DNA of 64,000 nucleotides, from the NCBI RefSeq assembly GCF_022429565.1, contig NZ_CP092487.1, positions 1,630,001 through 1,694,000 on the forward strand, given 5' to 3'. This DNA is from Lutibacter sp. A64. Its GTDB lineage: Bacteria > Bacteroidota > Bacteroidia > Flavobacteriales > Flavobacteriaceae. The translations under genes and the position numbers were made by a program. Positions 9,600 to 17,395 of the stretch are shown here, piece by piece (the stretch's first letter is position 1; each line of letters starts with the position of its first letter). The notes below the pieces were generated by a model. The model had not been told where the DNA came from, ran no database searches, and saw only the letters and a list, made by a program, of their open reading frames with translations.

Positions 9600-10010
9600 T
9601 TAGTTTGGTATAATTATATTTGTTTGTTCTCCGGTTGAAGTATCTAAAATATTTACAGATAAACCATCTGTTGAAGGTGATATTTCAACTACCAAGCTAC
9701 CAAAAACATAAGTTCCTTCTGTTAGGGAGGTATCTCCAAATTCCTGTTGAAATAAGTCTTGAGATAAAGAACTTAATAATTGTCTGTTTAAAGAATCTGT
9801 AAAATTTTCTAAATCCGATCCTTGATCAAAATCAAATCCATTGTCTTCTTCAAAATCATTTTGAGCATTTGCAGAAGCTAATAATTGCTGATAGTTAAAT
9901 GTTTCTCCCCCAAAAAAAGGGTTTATTGGTTTATATACTATATTTTGAGAATATAGTAGACACGGTACACTTATAAGTAGTGTTACTATAATATATTTTA
10001 ACTCTTTCAT
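9600..10010 (-). CDS. csgF: CsgF-family curli assembly protein
   Basis: Secreted 136-aa protein with a signal peptide ending about residue 22 (LLYSQ). CsgF binds the CsgG pore and couples secretion to nucleation on the cell surface. The mature N-terminus reads NIVYKPINPFFGGETFN, matching the CsgF pattern FRNPNFGGNP that inserts into the CsgG pore. A downstream LENFTDSLNRQLLSSL segment and a C-terminal beta region (DGLSVNILDTSTGEQTNI) also match. It sits 21 nt upstream of csgG and 20 nt downstream of the csgE-like gene. Confidence 0.92.
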   Translation of the reverse strand: MKELKYIIVTLLISVPCLLYSQNIVYKPINPFFGGETFNYQQLLASANAQNDFEEDNGFDFDQGSDLENFTDSLNRQLLSSLSQDLFQQEFGDTSLTEGTYVFGSLVVEISPSTDGLSVNILDTSTGEQTNIIIPN

Positions 10011-10030
10011 GCTTTTATATTTTAATATTT

Positions 10031-10756
10031 TTAAAATCTTCCATTATTAAATAATTGTCTTTGTTTAGCATACAGATTTACATTTTTTAAAGTTGCTTTT
10101 ACAGCTTCTTTTAAAAATTCTTCATCTGGCTTAGACATAAATTCAAACAGTTTTTTATCTTCTGAAGTAATTGTTATAATACTACTTCTACCAAAATAAG
10201 GCTTCTCTGATATGGTAATAATAAAAGGGTACAATTTACCCGATGTACTATATTCTTGATAAAAATAATCGTGAAAATCTTTTCCAATTTTTGTTATAAC
10301 CTCATCAATTACAATTCCTTTAAGTTCAAAATCGACTTCTCTAATTACCTGTTCTTTAACATTTTCTCTTTTTGATTGTAATATATGAAGTGAATCTTTA
10401 GATATTACAATATTATTTTGTTTAATAAATAAATATATGCGTAAATCATCACCAGAATCTATACTTAATCTAATTTCTGCAAGGTTTTTACTTTCATTAG
10501 GCTCTAAAGAAAATTCACCCTCTTGTCTATTACTTGAATAATTTCCGGCCGTATTTTTTTTTAAGGCTAATAAATTATAGTATAAATCATTTTTAAAAAT
10601 TGGCTCTTCATTATCCACCTGCGCATTTATAAGAACTAAATTATCAGATTCTTGAATATTTATCTTTCCAATTACAGATTCATTTAACTGGCCATACGCA
10701 CTATTAAAAATTAACATCAAACAACTGAAAATACTATTTATATAAAGTTGTTTCAT
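10031..10756 (-). CDS. csgE: CsgE-family protein with N-terminal CsgH-like domain
   Basis: Periplasmic 241-aa protein with a signal peptide (residues 1-22). Residues about 140-235 match CsgE, the cap and specificity factor of the CsgG channel (GKDFHDYFYQEYS, ITISEKPYFGRSSIITI, and an NVNLYAKQRQL helix). E. coli CsgE is only 129 aa. The additional N-terminal ~100 residues (25-125) look like a CsgH/CsgC-type immunoglobulin-like domain: KNTAGNYSSNRQEGEFSLEPNES resembles, in pattern, the NSS...QGG.F...PGE stretch of CsgH, a curli-inhibiting chaperone. The fusion would place anti-aggregation and gating in one protein. The CsgE part is firm; the CsgH part is from memory of the pattern. Confidence 0.85.
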   Translation of the reverse strand: MKQLYINSIFSCLMLIFNSAYGQLNESVIGKINIQESDNLVLINAQVDNEEPIFKNDLYYNLLALKKNTAGNYSSNRQEGEFSLEPNESKNLAEIRLSIDSGDDLRIYLFIKQNNIVISKDSLHILQSKRENVKEQVIREVDFELKGIVIDEVITKIGKDFHDYFYQEYSTSGKLYPFIITISEKPYFGRSSIITITSEDKKLFEFMSKPDEEFLKEAVKATLKNVNLYAKQRQLFNNGRF

Positions 10757-10761
10757 AACTA

Positions 10762-11217
10762 TTAATAATTTTTAATAATTAATGTTTTAAAATTTGATTT
10801 TTGTAAAATAGACATATTATCTATTAAAGAATTTTGACCATAAATATTAAGAGAATTAGAATTTCCAATCTGCATAACACTTAAATTTGAAGTATTACTA
10901 TTGTAGTAATTAATAAAACTATAGTAATTATTATCTCCAACCTGTTTAACTACCTGGTTATCACCTTTAATTTGCTTAACTTCAATTATATTATTATCTC
11001 CTAATTGGTTTAAATTAATAATCTCATTTGTTTGTTGATTATTATTAGATGTTATAAAATTGTTGTTTGCTTTTAAATTTGAAGCAATATTATTATTTAA
11101 TTGAAAATATTGATTTATTATAACCGTATTCTCATCAGATAATTGTTGCCCAAAAGATAGATAAGTACTTATGAAAAATAAACCTACAATAATTAATATA
11201 CGGTTACAGTTTTTCAT
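10762..11217 (-). CDS. Curlin-repeat protein, probable minor/nucleator subunit
   Basis: Secreted protein of 151 aa with a signal peptide (cleavage after FGQ, residue 24). The central part is rich in Asn and Gln and has degenerate curlin units: NQLGDNN (70-76), KQIKGDN (81-87), KQVGDNN (91-97) and MQIGNSN (115-121), each close to the Q-x-G-x-x-N core. The repeats are fewer and less regular than in the next gene upstream, and the C-terminus is basic (KTLIIKNY), reminiscent of CsgB, which nucleates curli on the cell. It is 5 nt from the csgE-like gene. Role as nucleator is inferred from context and repeat quality. Confidence 0.75.
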   Translation of the reverse strand: MKNCNRILIIVGLFFISTYLSFGQQLSDENTVIINQYFQLNNNIASNLKANNNFITSNNNQQTNEIINLNQLGDNNIIEVKQIKGDNQVVKQVGDNNYYSFINYYNSNTSNLSVMQIGNSNSLNIYGQNSLIDNMSILQKSNFKTLIIKNY

Positions 11218-11233
11218 CTTATTAAAATTTAGT

Positions 11234-11257
11234 AAAAGAGGGGTTTCCCCCTCTTTT
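11234..11257 (-). terminator. Intra-operon hairpin after the major curlin gene
   Basis: 10-bp GC-containing stem (AAAAGAGGGG/CCCCTCTTTT, loop TTTC) between the major curlin gene and the minor subunit gene, followed on the minus strand by TTTTACT. It may act as a leaky terminator or mRNA stabiliser to raise the level of the major subunit. Confidence 0.65.
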
Positions 11258-11279
11258 AAATTTAAATAATACTTTTAAA

Positions 11280-12128
11280 TTAGTTCATTTGCTCAACGCA
11301 AGCTTTATTTCCAACTCCAAATTGACCAATAGTACTATTGTTACCTCCAAACCATACAGAAGCTGATTGGTCTACAGATGCAAAGTTGTCAGCTCCAATT
11401 TGCAATACATAGCTATTATTAGAACTTAAAAATCCAGCATCTTGAGTTACACAAGCTTTGTTATCAAATCCAATTTGATTGACCATAGATGTATTTTCTC
11501 CATTAAAACTTGTAGTTTGAGTTTCTACAGATGTATTACCTGCTCCAACTTGATAAGAAGTTGCATCGTTATTGTCTCCATCTTGATCTTGTAAAGCGGA
11601 ATTATTTCTTCCCCATTGACCAATAGTAGCTACATTATCATCTCCATCTTGAGATTGTTGAGCGTAGTTATTTCGTCTAAATTGAACAACACTTGCTTCA
11701 TTATCATCACCTGTTTGAGTTTGAATTGAAGTATTCATTTCTCCTCTTTGAAAAGCTATCGCCTCATTATCATCTCCAATAACATATTGTGATGCATAAT
11801 TCATAGCGCCACGTTGATTAACTGAACCATAATTATCATCACCTAATTGAACAATATCAGAATGATTTCTATATCCACGTTGTTGCACCCAAGCTTCATT
11901 TTCTTCTCCATTTTGATAGATATCTGAATAATTTGCAATTCCTATTTGCAAAACATTAGCTTTGTTGTCTATTCCTACTTGGTCTACGTCACTATCATTT
12001 GTTGCTAAAATCCCACTTCCTCTAGGGCCTGTTGGAATTTGTGTAATATCACAATCATTACATGCTGCTTGTCCAAAAACTACTGTTGCTGCCATAATAA
12101 AAGCAACACTTAAAATTAATTTTTTCAT
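11280..12128 (-). CDS. Curlin-repeat protein, probable major amyloid subunit (CsgA-like)
   Basis: Secreted 282-aa protein with a signal peptide (cleavage after FGQ, residue 20). From residue 50 to 195 the motif Q-x-G-x-x-N recurs exactly every 11 residues (Q50, 61, 72, 83, 94, 105, 127, 138, 149, 160, 171, 182, 193; Val at 116), then with wider spacing at 218, 243 and 269. This is the curlin beta-solenoid pattern of amyloid fibre subunits. The mature N-terminus has two Cys (C23, C26) and two of the last units contain NKACV (C226, C277), which is unusual for curlins. It is the first gene of the operon and is followed by a hairpin, consistent with high expression. Subunit role is inferred, but the repeats are clear. 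Confidence 0.9.
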   Translation of the reverse strand: MKKLILSVAFIMAATVVFGQAACNDCDITQIPTGPRGSGILATNDSDVDQVGIDNKANVLQIGIANYSDIYQNGEENEAWVQQRGYRNHSDIVQLGDDNYGSVNQRGAMNYASQYVIGDDNEAIAFQRGEMNTSIQTQTGDDNEASVVQFRRNNYAQQSQDGDDNVATIGQWGRNNSALQDQDGDNNDATSYQVGAGNTSVETQTTSFNGENTSMVNQIGFDNKACVTQDAGFLSSNNSYVLQIGADNFASVDQSASVWFGGNNSTIGQFGVGNKACVEQMN

Positions 12129-12478
12129 AATAAAAAATTTTTAATGTTAGTAAAAAGTTAGTTTAGAATATTAAATTATACAGTAGGGAAGTATATTTTT
12201 AAATTAAAAGTATACTTATACAATCTAAATTCTGTAATCTTAATAAATAGGGTAAAACAATTTTTAGGGTTTAAACTGTGGGGTAATTAAAAATAATTAG
12301 CGTACGTACTTTGTTATTTTAAACAAGTCTAAATTACTTCTATATTTCTAATTATCAAAATATTAGACAGTGAAATAAATAAACTGTTTAATTTTAGTAA
12401 TGAAATACAAGTTTTACACAATAAAAGGTTTTTAAACTCTTAAAAAGAAATATAATAAAAAAATAGCTTAAAAAAAAA
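12129..12478. other. Upstream region of the curli-type operon
   Basis: About 350 nt with no ORF, between the major curlin gene and the IS element. It must carry the promoter of the operon, but no full TTTG...TAnnTTTG match is seen on the minus strand. It contains an inverted repeat (12189-12217), short GGGT runs near 12250-12285 and a CGTACG palindrome near 12301. No csgD-like regulator gene is adjacent. Confidence 0.5.
12189..12217. promoter_or_regulatory. Inverted repeat upstream of the major curlin gene
   Basis: Arms AAGTATATTTTT and AAAAGTATACTT (one mismatch in 12) around a 5-nt spacer, 61 nt before the ATG. It could be an operator or part of the 5' leader. Function is unknown. Confidence 0.35.
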
Positions 12479-12503
12479 GCAGTATCTCACAAAGTGTGTA
12501 AGT
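12479..12503 (+). repeat. IS left terminal inverted repeat
   Basis: Left end of the IS. It matches the reverse complement of 13826-13851 at about 21 of 25 positions, with a perfect inner core AAAGTGTGTAAGT. An inverted copy of its inner part (TACACACTTT, 12592-12601) lies directly before the transposase ATG. Confidence 0.8.
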
Positions 12504-12505
12504 GT

Positions 12506-12567
12506 AAAAGTTATTCTGAAATATTTTGCTTCTTAAAAAGCAAAAAATATTTCGGAAATAACTTTTT
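12506..12567. repeat. Long hairpin in IS leader before transposase
   Basis: Nearly perfect stem: AAAAGTTATT.TGAAATATTT.TGCTT on the left pairs with AAGCA..AAATATTTC.GAAATAACTTTT on the right around a short loop. Such structures next to IS ends often block read-in transcription or translation of the transposase; that role is inferred. Confidence 0.65.
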
Positions 12568-12602
12568 AAGTAATTAATTTTAACTTTTAAATACACACTT
12601 TA

Positions 12603-13799
12603 ATGAAAAAAGAAGATTTATTAAACGATGATTTTTTAAAGCAATTTAAAAATGGAGAAGAGCTTCATAGCTTTTTAAGTGCCTTACAAAAACGAGGTAT
12701 TGAAAAAATCCTAGAAGGCGAATTAGATAGTCATTTAGACTACGAAAAACACCAAAAGTCCTTAACCGATAATACTCGCAACGGATATTCAAATAAGAAG
12801 ATTCAAACCAGTTATGGTGAATCAAAAATTAATGTACCTCGCGACCGAGACGCCTCCTTTAATCCAATGCTTATTCCTAAAAGGAAAAGTATGGTTGATG
12901 GTCTTGAAAACATTATAGTATCTTTATATGCCAAAGGAATGAGCAACAGCGATATTGAGTCTCAAATAAATGAATTGTATAATTTTAATGTTTCTACATC
13001 CACTATTTCAAGAATTACAGACCGTATTACAGATGATATAATCGCTTGGCAAAACCGACCATTAGAGTCCATTTATCTAATTGTTTGGATGGATGGCATT
13101 GTTTTTAAGGTTCGTGAGAACTCAAAAGTGATTAACAAAACAATCTACATATCAGTAGGTTTGCGTAGAGATGGCAAAAAGGAAGTATTAGGTCTTTGGC
13201 TTGGAAAGAATGAATCGGCAGCCTTTTGGATGAGTGTTTTAACAGATATAAAAGCACGTGGAGTTCAAGATATTTTAATTACAGCAACTGATAACCTGAA
13301 CGGATTTACCGATACTATTAAAAATGTATTCTCTGAATCTAAAACACAAATTTGCGTTGTGCATCAAATCAGAAATGCTTGTAGATATGTGGTTTGGAAA
13401 GATAAAAAGGAGTTTACAAATGATATGAAGCAAATTTACGGAGCACCTACCAAACAAGCTGCACGTGCGGCTCTAAAAGATTTTTCAGACAAATGGAGTC
13501 ATAAATATTCTTACGCTATAAAAAGCTGGGAGGAAAACTGGGAAGAACTTACTGTTTTCTTTGAGTTCCCTCTAGAAATTAGAAAAATTATTTACACCAC
13601 TAATCTTATTGAAAATTTAAATGGAAAAATAAGAAAATACACTAAAAATAAGCTCTCATTCCCAACAGATGAAGCCGTAATGAAATCTGTTTTTTTAGCT
13701 ATAAGAGAGGCAACAAAAAAATGGTCGATGCCAATTCATAACTGGGGGATAATTCTTAACCAATTTTTGACTATATTTGAAAAAAGGGTTCAGATTTAA
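12603..13799 (+). CDS. IS256-family (Mutator-type) transposase
   Basis: Full-length 398-aa DDE transposase. Likely catalytic residues are D164 (VWMDGIVF), D230 (TATDNLNGF) and E337 ([13 protein letters not shown]). The C-x2-H signature of the Mutator/IS256 group is at 251-254 (CVVHQIRN). The N-terminal part has the usual [13 protein letters not shown] and [11 protein letters not shown] segments. The start ATG lies next to an inverted copy of the terminal repeat. No frameshift or internal stop is visible, so it may be active. Confidence 0.96.
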   Translation: MKKEDLLNDDFLKQFKNGEELHSFLSALQKRGIEKILEGELDSHLDYEKHQKSLTDNTRNGYSNKKIQTSYGESKINVPRDRDASFNPMLIPKRKSMVDGLENIIVSLYAKGMSNSDIESQINELYNFNVSTSTISRITDRITDDIIAWQNRPLESIYLIVWMDGIVFKVRENSKVINKTIYISVGLRRDGKKEVLGLWLGKNESAAFWMSVLTDIKARGVQDILITATDNLNGFTDTIKNVFSESKTQICVVHQIRNACRYVVWKDKKEFTNDMKQIYGAPTKQAARAALKDFSDKWSHKYSYAIKSWEENWEELTVFFEFPLEIRKIIYTTNLIENLNGKIRKYTKNKLSFPTDEAVMKSVFLAIREATKKWSMPIHNWGIILNQFLTIFEKRVQI

Positions 13800-13825
13800 T
13801 GAAAAATCTAAACCCAATATTTTTA

Positions 13826-13851
13826 ACTTACACACTTTTTGGGATAGTGTC
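13826..13851 (+). repeat. IS right terminal inverted repeat
   Basis: Right end of the IS, ending GGGATAGTGTC and starting ACTTACACACTTT, the complement of the left-end core. It begins 26 nt after the transposase stop and is followed at once by the A8 direct repeat. Confidence 0.8.
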
Positions 13852-13889
13852 AAAAAAAACAGCTTTAAAACTCTGTTTTAAAGCTGTTT
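13852..13889 (-). terminator. Terminator of GSIII gene, T-tract abutting the IS
   Basis: Perfect 15-bp stem (AAACAGCTTTAAAAC/GTTTTAAAGCTGTTT, 3-nt loop, 13857-13889). On the minus strand it is followed by T8 (13852-13859). This T-tract is also the IS direct repeat, so the terminator remains complete after insertion. Confidence 0.88.
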
Positions 13890-13915
13890 ATAATATATTT
13901 TTAATTATTGTTTTT

Positions 13916-16102
13916 TTACCTAATAAAGAGAAGCTCTCTATATTTTGTTAATGGCCAAATTTCATCATCTACCATTATTTCTAACTTATCACAATGATAT
14001 CTAATCTCTTCAAAAAATGGTTTTACAGTATTACAATATTCAAATGCTTTTTTAACAGGATCTGTTAATGCATTGGCTTTTTTACGAGCAGCAATCATAG
14101 CATCTACTTTAGCATGTATTACTTCTATATGTGACGATATTTTCTTTATTAAGAAAATTTGTTCAGATGCGTACTTTTCAAAATCTTTACCAAAAATTTC
14201 TTTTAAACCAGAAACATTTTCAATTAACATATTTTGGTAACGAACTGCTGTTGGAATTATATGATTCCCTGCAATATCTCCAATAACTCTAGAATCTATT
14301 TGAATACGTAAAGTATATTCTTCTATTTCAATTTCGTAACGAGCTTCTATTTCTACTTTACTCATTACATTCATTTCTTCAAATAAATCAATTGTCTTTT
14401 TTGAAATTTTAGCCTTTAGAGCTTCTGGTGTAGTTTTATTATTGCTTAATCCTCTTTTTTTAGCTTCTTTTTCCCAAGCTTCACCATACCCATTTCCTTC
14501 AAATAAAATATTTTTAAAAGATTTAATATATTCTCTTAATACATTAAAAATAGCTTCATCTTTCTTTAATTCTTTACCTTCAATAAGCGCATCTACTTCA
14601 AGTTTAAAACTTTTTAATTGTTTTGCTACAATTGTGTTTAAAACTGTCATTGGATTTGCTGAGTTAGCCAAAGAACCTACCGCCCTAAATTCAAACTTAT
14701 TTCCTGTAAATGCAAAAGGAGAAGTTCTATTTCTATCTGTATTGTCTAATAATACATCTGGTATTTTTCCTACTACATTTAATTTTAAATCTGTTTTTTC
14801 TTCAGGAGATAATTTTCCGTTTGTTACTCCTTCTAATTCTTCTAATACTTTTGTAAGCTGTTGACCAATAAAAATAGACATAATTGCTGGAGGCGCTTCA
14901 TTTGCTCCAAGTCTATGATCATTACTTGCTGAAGCAATTGATGCTCTCAGCAACTCTTCATTATTATAAACTGCTTTTATTGTATTTATAAAAAAGGTTA
15001 AAAATTGAAGATTACTCATAGGTGTTTGTCCAGGCGCCAATAAATTTACACCGGCATCATTAGATAAAGACCAGTTATTATGTTTTCCTGAACCATTTAC
15101 ACCTGCAAAAGGTTTTTCGTGTAATAACACTTTTAAATTATGTCTATTTGCAACACGCCCCATAAGATCCATTAATAATGAATTATGATCTACAGCTAAA
15201 TTTGCTTCTTCATAAATAGGAGCCAATTCAAACTGATTTGGTGCTACTTCATTATGACGTGTTTTAACAGGAATACCTAAATACATACATTCGGTTTCCA
15301 AATCTCTAATAAAATTAAATGCTCTAGTTGGAATTGCTCCAAAATAATGATCATCTAACTGCTGGCCTTTTGCTGGAGAATGCCCTAATAAAGTCCTTCC
15401 TGTTAAAATAATATCAGGTCTACTACCCGCTAATGCTTTATCAATTAAAAAAAATTCTTGCTCCCAACCTAAAGAAGATGTTACTTTTTTAACATTCTTA
15501 TCAAAATATTTACAAACAGCCGTTGCTGCCGTATCTACAGCATTTAGAGCTCTTAATAGTGGTGTTTTATAATCTAATGCTTCTCCGGTATATGAAATAA
15601 ATATTGTTGGAATACATAATGTTGTACCATATATAAATGCTGGTGATGTTGGATCCCAAGCTGTATATCCTCTTGCCTCAAAGGTATTTCTAATGCCTCC
15701 ATTTGGAAAACTTGAAGCATCAGGTTCTTGTTGCACCAACTCACTTCCCCCAAACTTTTCAATAGCCATACCATTTCCTATTGTTTCAAAAAAAGCATCA
15801 TGTTTTTCTGCTGTAGCACCCGTTAATGGCTGAAACCAATGAGTATAATCTGTTACACCTTTTGATATTGCCCAATCTTTCATAGAAGAAGCAACTTGAT
15901 TGGCTATATTTCTATCTATTTTTTTTCCATGCTTAATCGCATTCATTACTCCTTTATATGCATCATTTGTTAAATATTGACGCATTGCTCGTTCATTAAA
16001 AACATTTAACCCAAATATTTCTGAACGTTTTTTATCTTCAATAACTTCAACTGGCTTTCTACTCTGTGCTAGTTGTACCGCCTTAAACCTTAATGTTGAC
16101 AT
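13916..16102 (-). CDS. Glutamine synthetase type III
   Basis: ATP-dependent glutamate plus ammonia to glutamine. The 728-aa length fits GSIII (about 729 aa in Bacteroides). ATG 16102 gives MSTLRFKAVQ, the usual GSIII start; a longer TTG version at 16147 is unlikely. Visible motifs are GWEQEFFLID, the GSGKHNNWSLS loop, NEVAPNQFELAPIYEEAN, RLGANEAPPAIMS and NRTSPFAFTGNKFEFRAVGS. The first residues (to about 150) carry the family-specific N-terminal domain. It is divergent from a GSII gene with a shared promoter region. Confidence in the family is high. Confidence 0.96.
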   Translation of the reverse strand: MSTLRFKAVQLAQSRKPVEVIEDKKRSEIFGLNVFNERAMRQYLTNDAYKGVMNAIKHGKKIDRNIANQVASSMKDWAISKGVTDYTHWFQPLTGATAEKHDAFFETIGNGMAIEKFGGSELVQQEPDASSFPNGGIRNTFEARGYTAWDPTSPAFIYGTTLCIPTIFISYTGEALDYKTPLLRALNAVDTAATAVCKYFDKNVKKVTSSLGWEQEFFLIDKALAGSRPDIILTGRTLLGHSPAKGQQLDDHYFGAIPTRAFNFIRDLETECMYLGIPVKTRHNEVAPNQFELAPIYEEANLAVDHNSLLMDLMGRVANRHNLKVLLHEKPFAGVNGSGKHNNWSLSNDAGVNLLAPGQTPMSNLQFLTFFINTIKAVYNNEELLRASIASASNDHRLGANEAPPAIMSIFIGQQLTKVLEELEGVTNGKLSPEEKTDLKLNVVGKIPDVLLDNTDRNRTSPFAFTGNKFEFRAVGSLANSANPMTVLNTIVAKQLKSFKLEVDALIEGKELKKDEAIFNVLREYIKSFKNILFEGNGYGEAWEKEAKKRGLSNNKTTPEALKAKISKKTIDLFEEMNVMSKVEIEARYEIEIEEYTLRIQIDSRVIGDIAGNHIIPTAVRYQNMLIENVSGLKEIFGKDFEKYASEQIFLIKKISSHIEVIHAKVDAMIAARKKANALTDPVKKAFEYCNTVKPFFEEIRYHCDKLEIMVDDEIWPLTKYRELLFIR

Positions 16103-16162
16103 CTCTTTTACTTTTAAAATTGTACGAATATATAAATATTTACTCAACTTTTTTAACTATAA

Positions 16163-16264
16163 CAAATTTACCCCTTTAAAAAATGGGGTATTAATAAAAA
16201 TAATACTATTTTCACTTTTTTACCCCCTATTATTATTATAGTACTATATAAATAATTAAATTTG
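16163..16264. promoter_or_regulatory. Divergent GSIII/GSII promoter region with TACCCC motifs
   Basis: Contains a minus-strand -7 element TAAATTTG (16163-16170) for GSIII and a plus-strand TAAATTTG (16257-16264) for GSII. Between them are three copies of a TACCCC/GGGGTA motif: 16169-16174, 16185-16190 (inverted, 10-nt spacer) and 16221-16226. The first copy overlaps the GSIII -7 element. This layout suggests a shared, probably nitrogen-responsive operator; the regulator is not known. Confidence 0.55.
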
Positions 16265-16303
16265 CTGATATTTATTTAATTTAAAAATAATAATTTAACT
16301 TAT

Positions 16304-17314
16304 ATGAGCAAAGCAAAATTAGAGTATATTTGGTTAGATGGTCATCAACCAACTCAAGAATTAAGAAGTAAAACTAAAATTGAAGATGATTTTAGCGGAA
16401 AATTAGAGGACTGCGATATTTGGTCTTTTGATGGTTCGTCTACAGAACAAGCTGAAGGTGGTTCTTCAGATTGTTTATTAAAACCTGTAGCTATTTATCC
16501 AGACCCTGCAAGACGCAATGGATATTTAGTAATGTGTGAAGTATTAAATGCTGATGGAACTCCACACCCTTCTAATCACCGTTCAACTATTGATGATGAT
16601 AACGATGACTTCTGGTTTGGTTTTGAGCAAGAATATTTCTTAATGGACTCAAAAACAGATTTACCACTAGGATTCCCTCGTGGTGGATTCCCTGGACCAC
16701 AAGGTAAATACTACTGTTCAGTTGGTGGTAGATATACTTGGGGTAGAGATTTTGTTGAAGAACACGCAGATTTATGTATAGATGCTGGTTTAAACTTTGA
16801 AGGTATCAACCAAGAGGTAGCTCCTGGTCAATGGGAATTTCAATGCTTTGCAAAAAGTGCAAAAAAAGCTGGAGATGAAATCTGGATAGCACGTTACTTA
16901 TTAAACAGATTAACTGAAAAATACAACTATTATATAGAGTTACACCCAAAACCTGTAAAAGGTGACTGGAATGGTTCTGGTATGCATGCAAACTTTTCTA
17001 ACACTACACTAAGAACTTGTGGTTCTAAAGAAACTTATGAAAAAATTTGTGAAGCGTTTAGACCTGTAACTGATAACCATATTGATGTTTATGGTGCTTA
17101 TAACGAAGAACGTTTAACTGGACTGCACGAAACTGCTTCTATTACCGATTTCTCTTACGGAGTATCAGATAGAGGAGCTTCAATTAGAATTCCTATTATT
17201 ACTGTTGAAAAAGGTTGGAAAGGTTGGTTAGAAGATAGAAGACCAGCTTCAAATGCTGATCCGTACAAAGTAGCTTCTATAATTATTAAAACTGTTAAAG
17301 CTGCTAAAATTTAA
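16304..17314 (+). CDS. glnA: Glutamine synthetase, type II (eukaryote-like)
   Basis: A 336-aa GSII enzyme, shorter than bacterial GSI (~470 aa). It shows GSII signatures: LEYIWLDG near the N-terminus, WSFDGSST, FGFEQEYFLMD, SVGGRYTWGRDFVEEH, GINQEVAPGQWEFQ and the ATP-binding GDWNGSGMHANFS loop. No adenylylation-site region of the GSI-beta type is present. It lies opposite a GSIII gene, so the cell has two unrelated-subfamily glutamine synthetases side by side, perhaps for different nitrogen levels. A bidirectional terminator follows. Confidence 0.95.
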   Translation: MSKAKLEYIWLDGHQPTQELRSKTKIEDDFSGKLEDCDIWSFDGSSTEQAEGGSSDCLLKPVAIYPDPARRNGYLVMCEVLNADGTPHPSNHRSTIDDDNDDFWFGFEQEYFLMDSKTDLPLGFPRGGFPGPQGKYYCSVGGRYTWGRDFVEEHADLCIDAGLNFEGINQEVAPGQWEFQCFAKSAKKAGDEIWIARYLLNRLTEKYNYYIELHPKPVKGDWNGSGMHANFSNTTLRTCGSKETYEKICEAFRPVTDNHIDVYGAYNEERLTGLHETASITDFSYGVSDRGASIRIPIITVEKGWKGWLEDRRPASNADPYKVASIIIKTVKAAKI

Positions 17315-17335
17315 TTCATTTAATTTTTATCTATA

Positions 17336-17371
17336 AAAAAAGGCTGTTTAAAATTTTAAACAGCCTTTTTT
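17336..17371. terminator. Bidirectional terminator between GSII and S46 peptidase genes
   Basis: Perfect palindrome GGCTGTTTAAAA/TTTTAAACAGCC flanked by A6-7 and T6 runs, between convergent genes. It can stop transcription in both directions. Confidence 0.9.
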
Positions 17372-17395
17372 GTGCACTAAACTTAAGTGTATAAA

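Larger units (their letters stand above)
12479..13851 (+). mobile_element. IS256-family insertion sequence, apparently intact
   Basis: The element of about 1373 bp has imperfect terminal inverted repeats of 25-26 bp, sharing AAAGTGTGTAAGT and mostly matching outer bases, and one full transposase gene. Direct repeats of eight A residues flank it (12471-12478 and 13852-13859), in line with the 8-9 bp duplications of this family, although a homopolymer is weak proof. It lies between the amyloid operon and GSIII, in the T-tract of the GSIII terminator. The intact ORF and clean ends suggest recent insertion. Confidence 0.88.

Noticed and set aside
11280-12128. DNA tandem repeat or CRISPR-like array
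   Set aside because: The periodicity is 33 nt because of the 11-residue protein repeat; units vary at the DNA level and there are no identical repeats with spacers.
14442-14864. 140-codon ORF opposite the GSIII gene
   Set aside because: Shadow frame of the GSIII coding sequence; no start context or domain.
16103-16147. Longer N-terminus for GSIII from TTG 16147
   Set aside because: The ATG at 16102 gives the usual GSIII start MSTLRFKAVQ; the extension looks like leader sequence.
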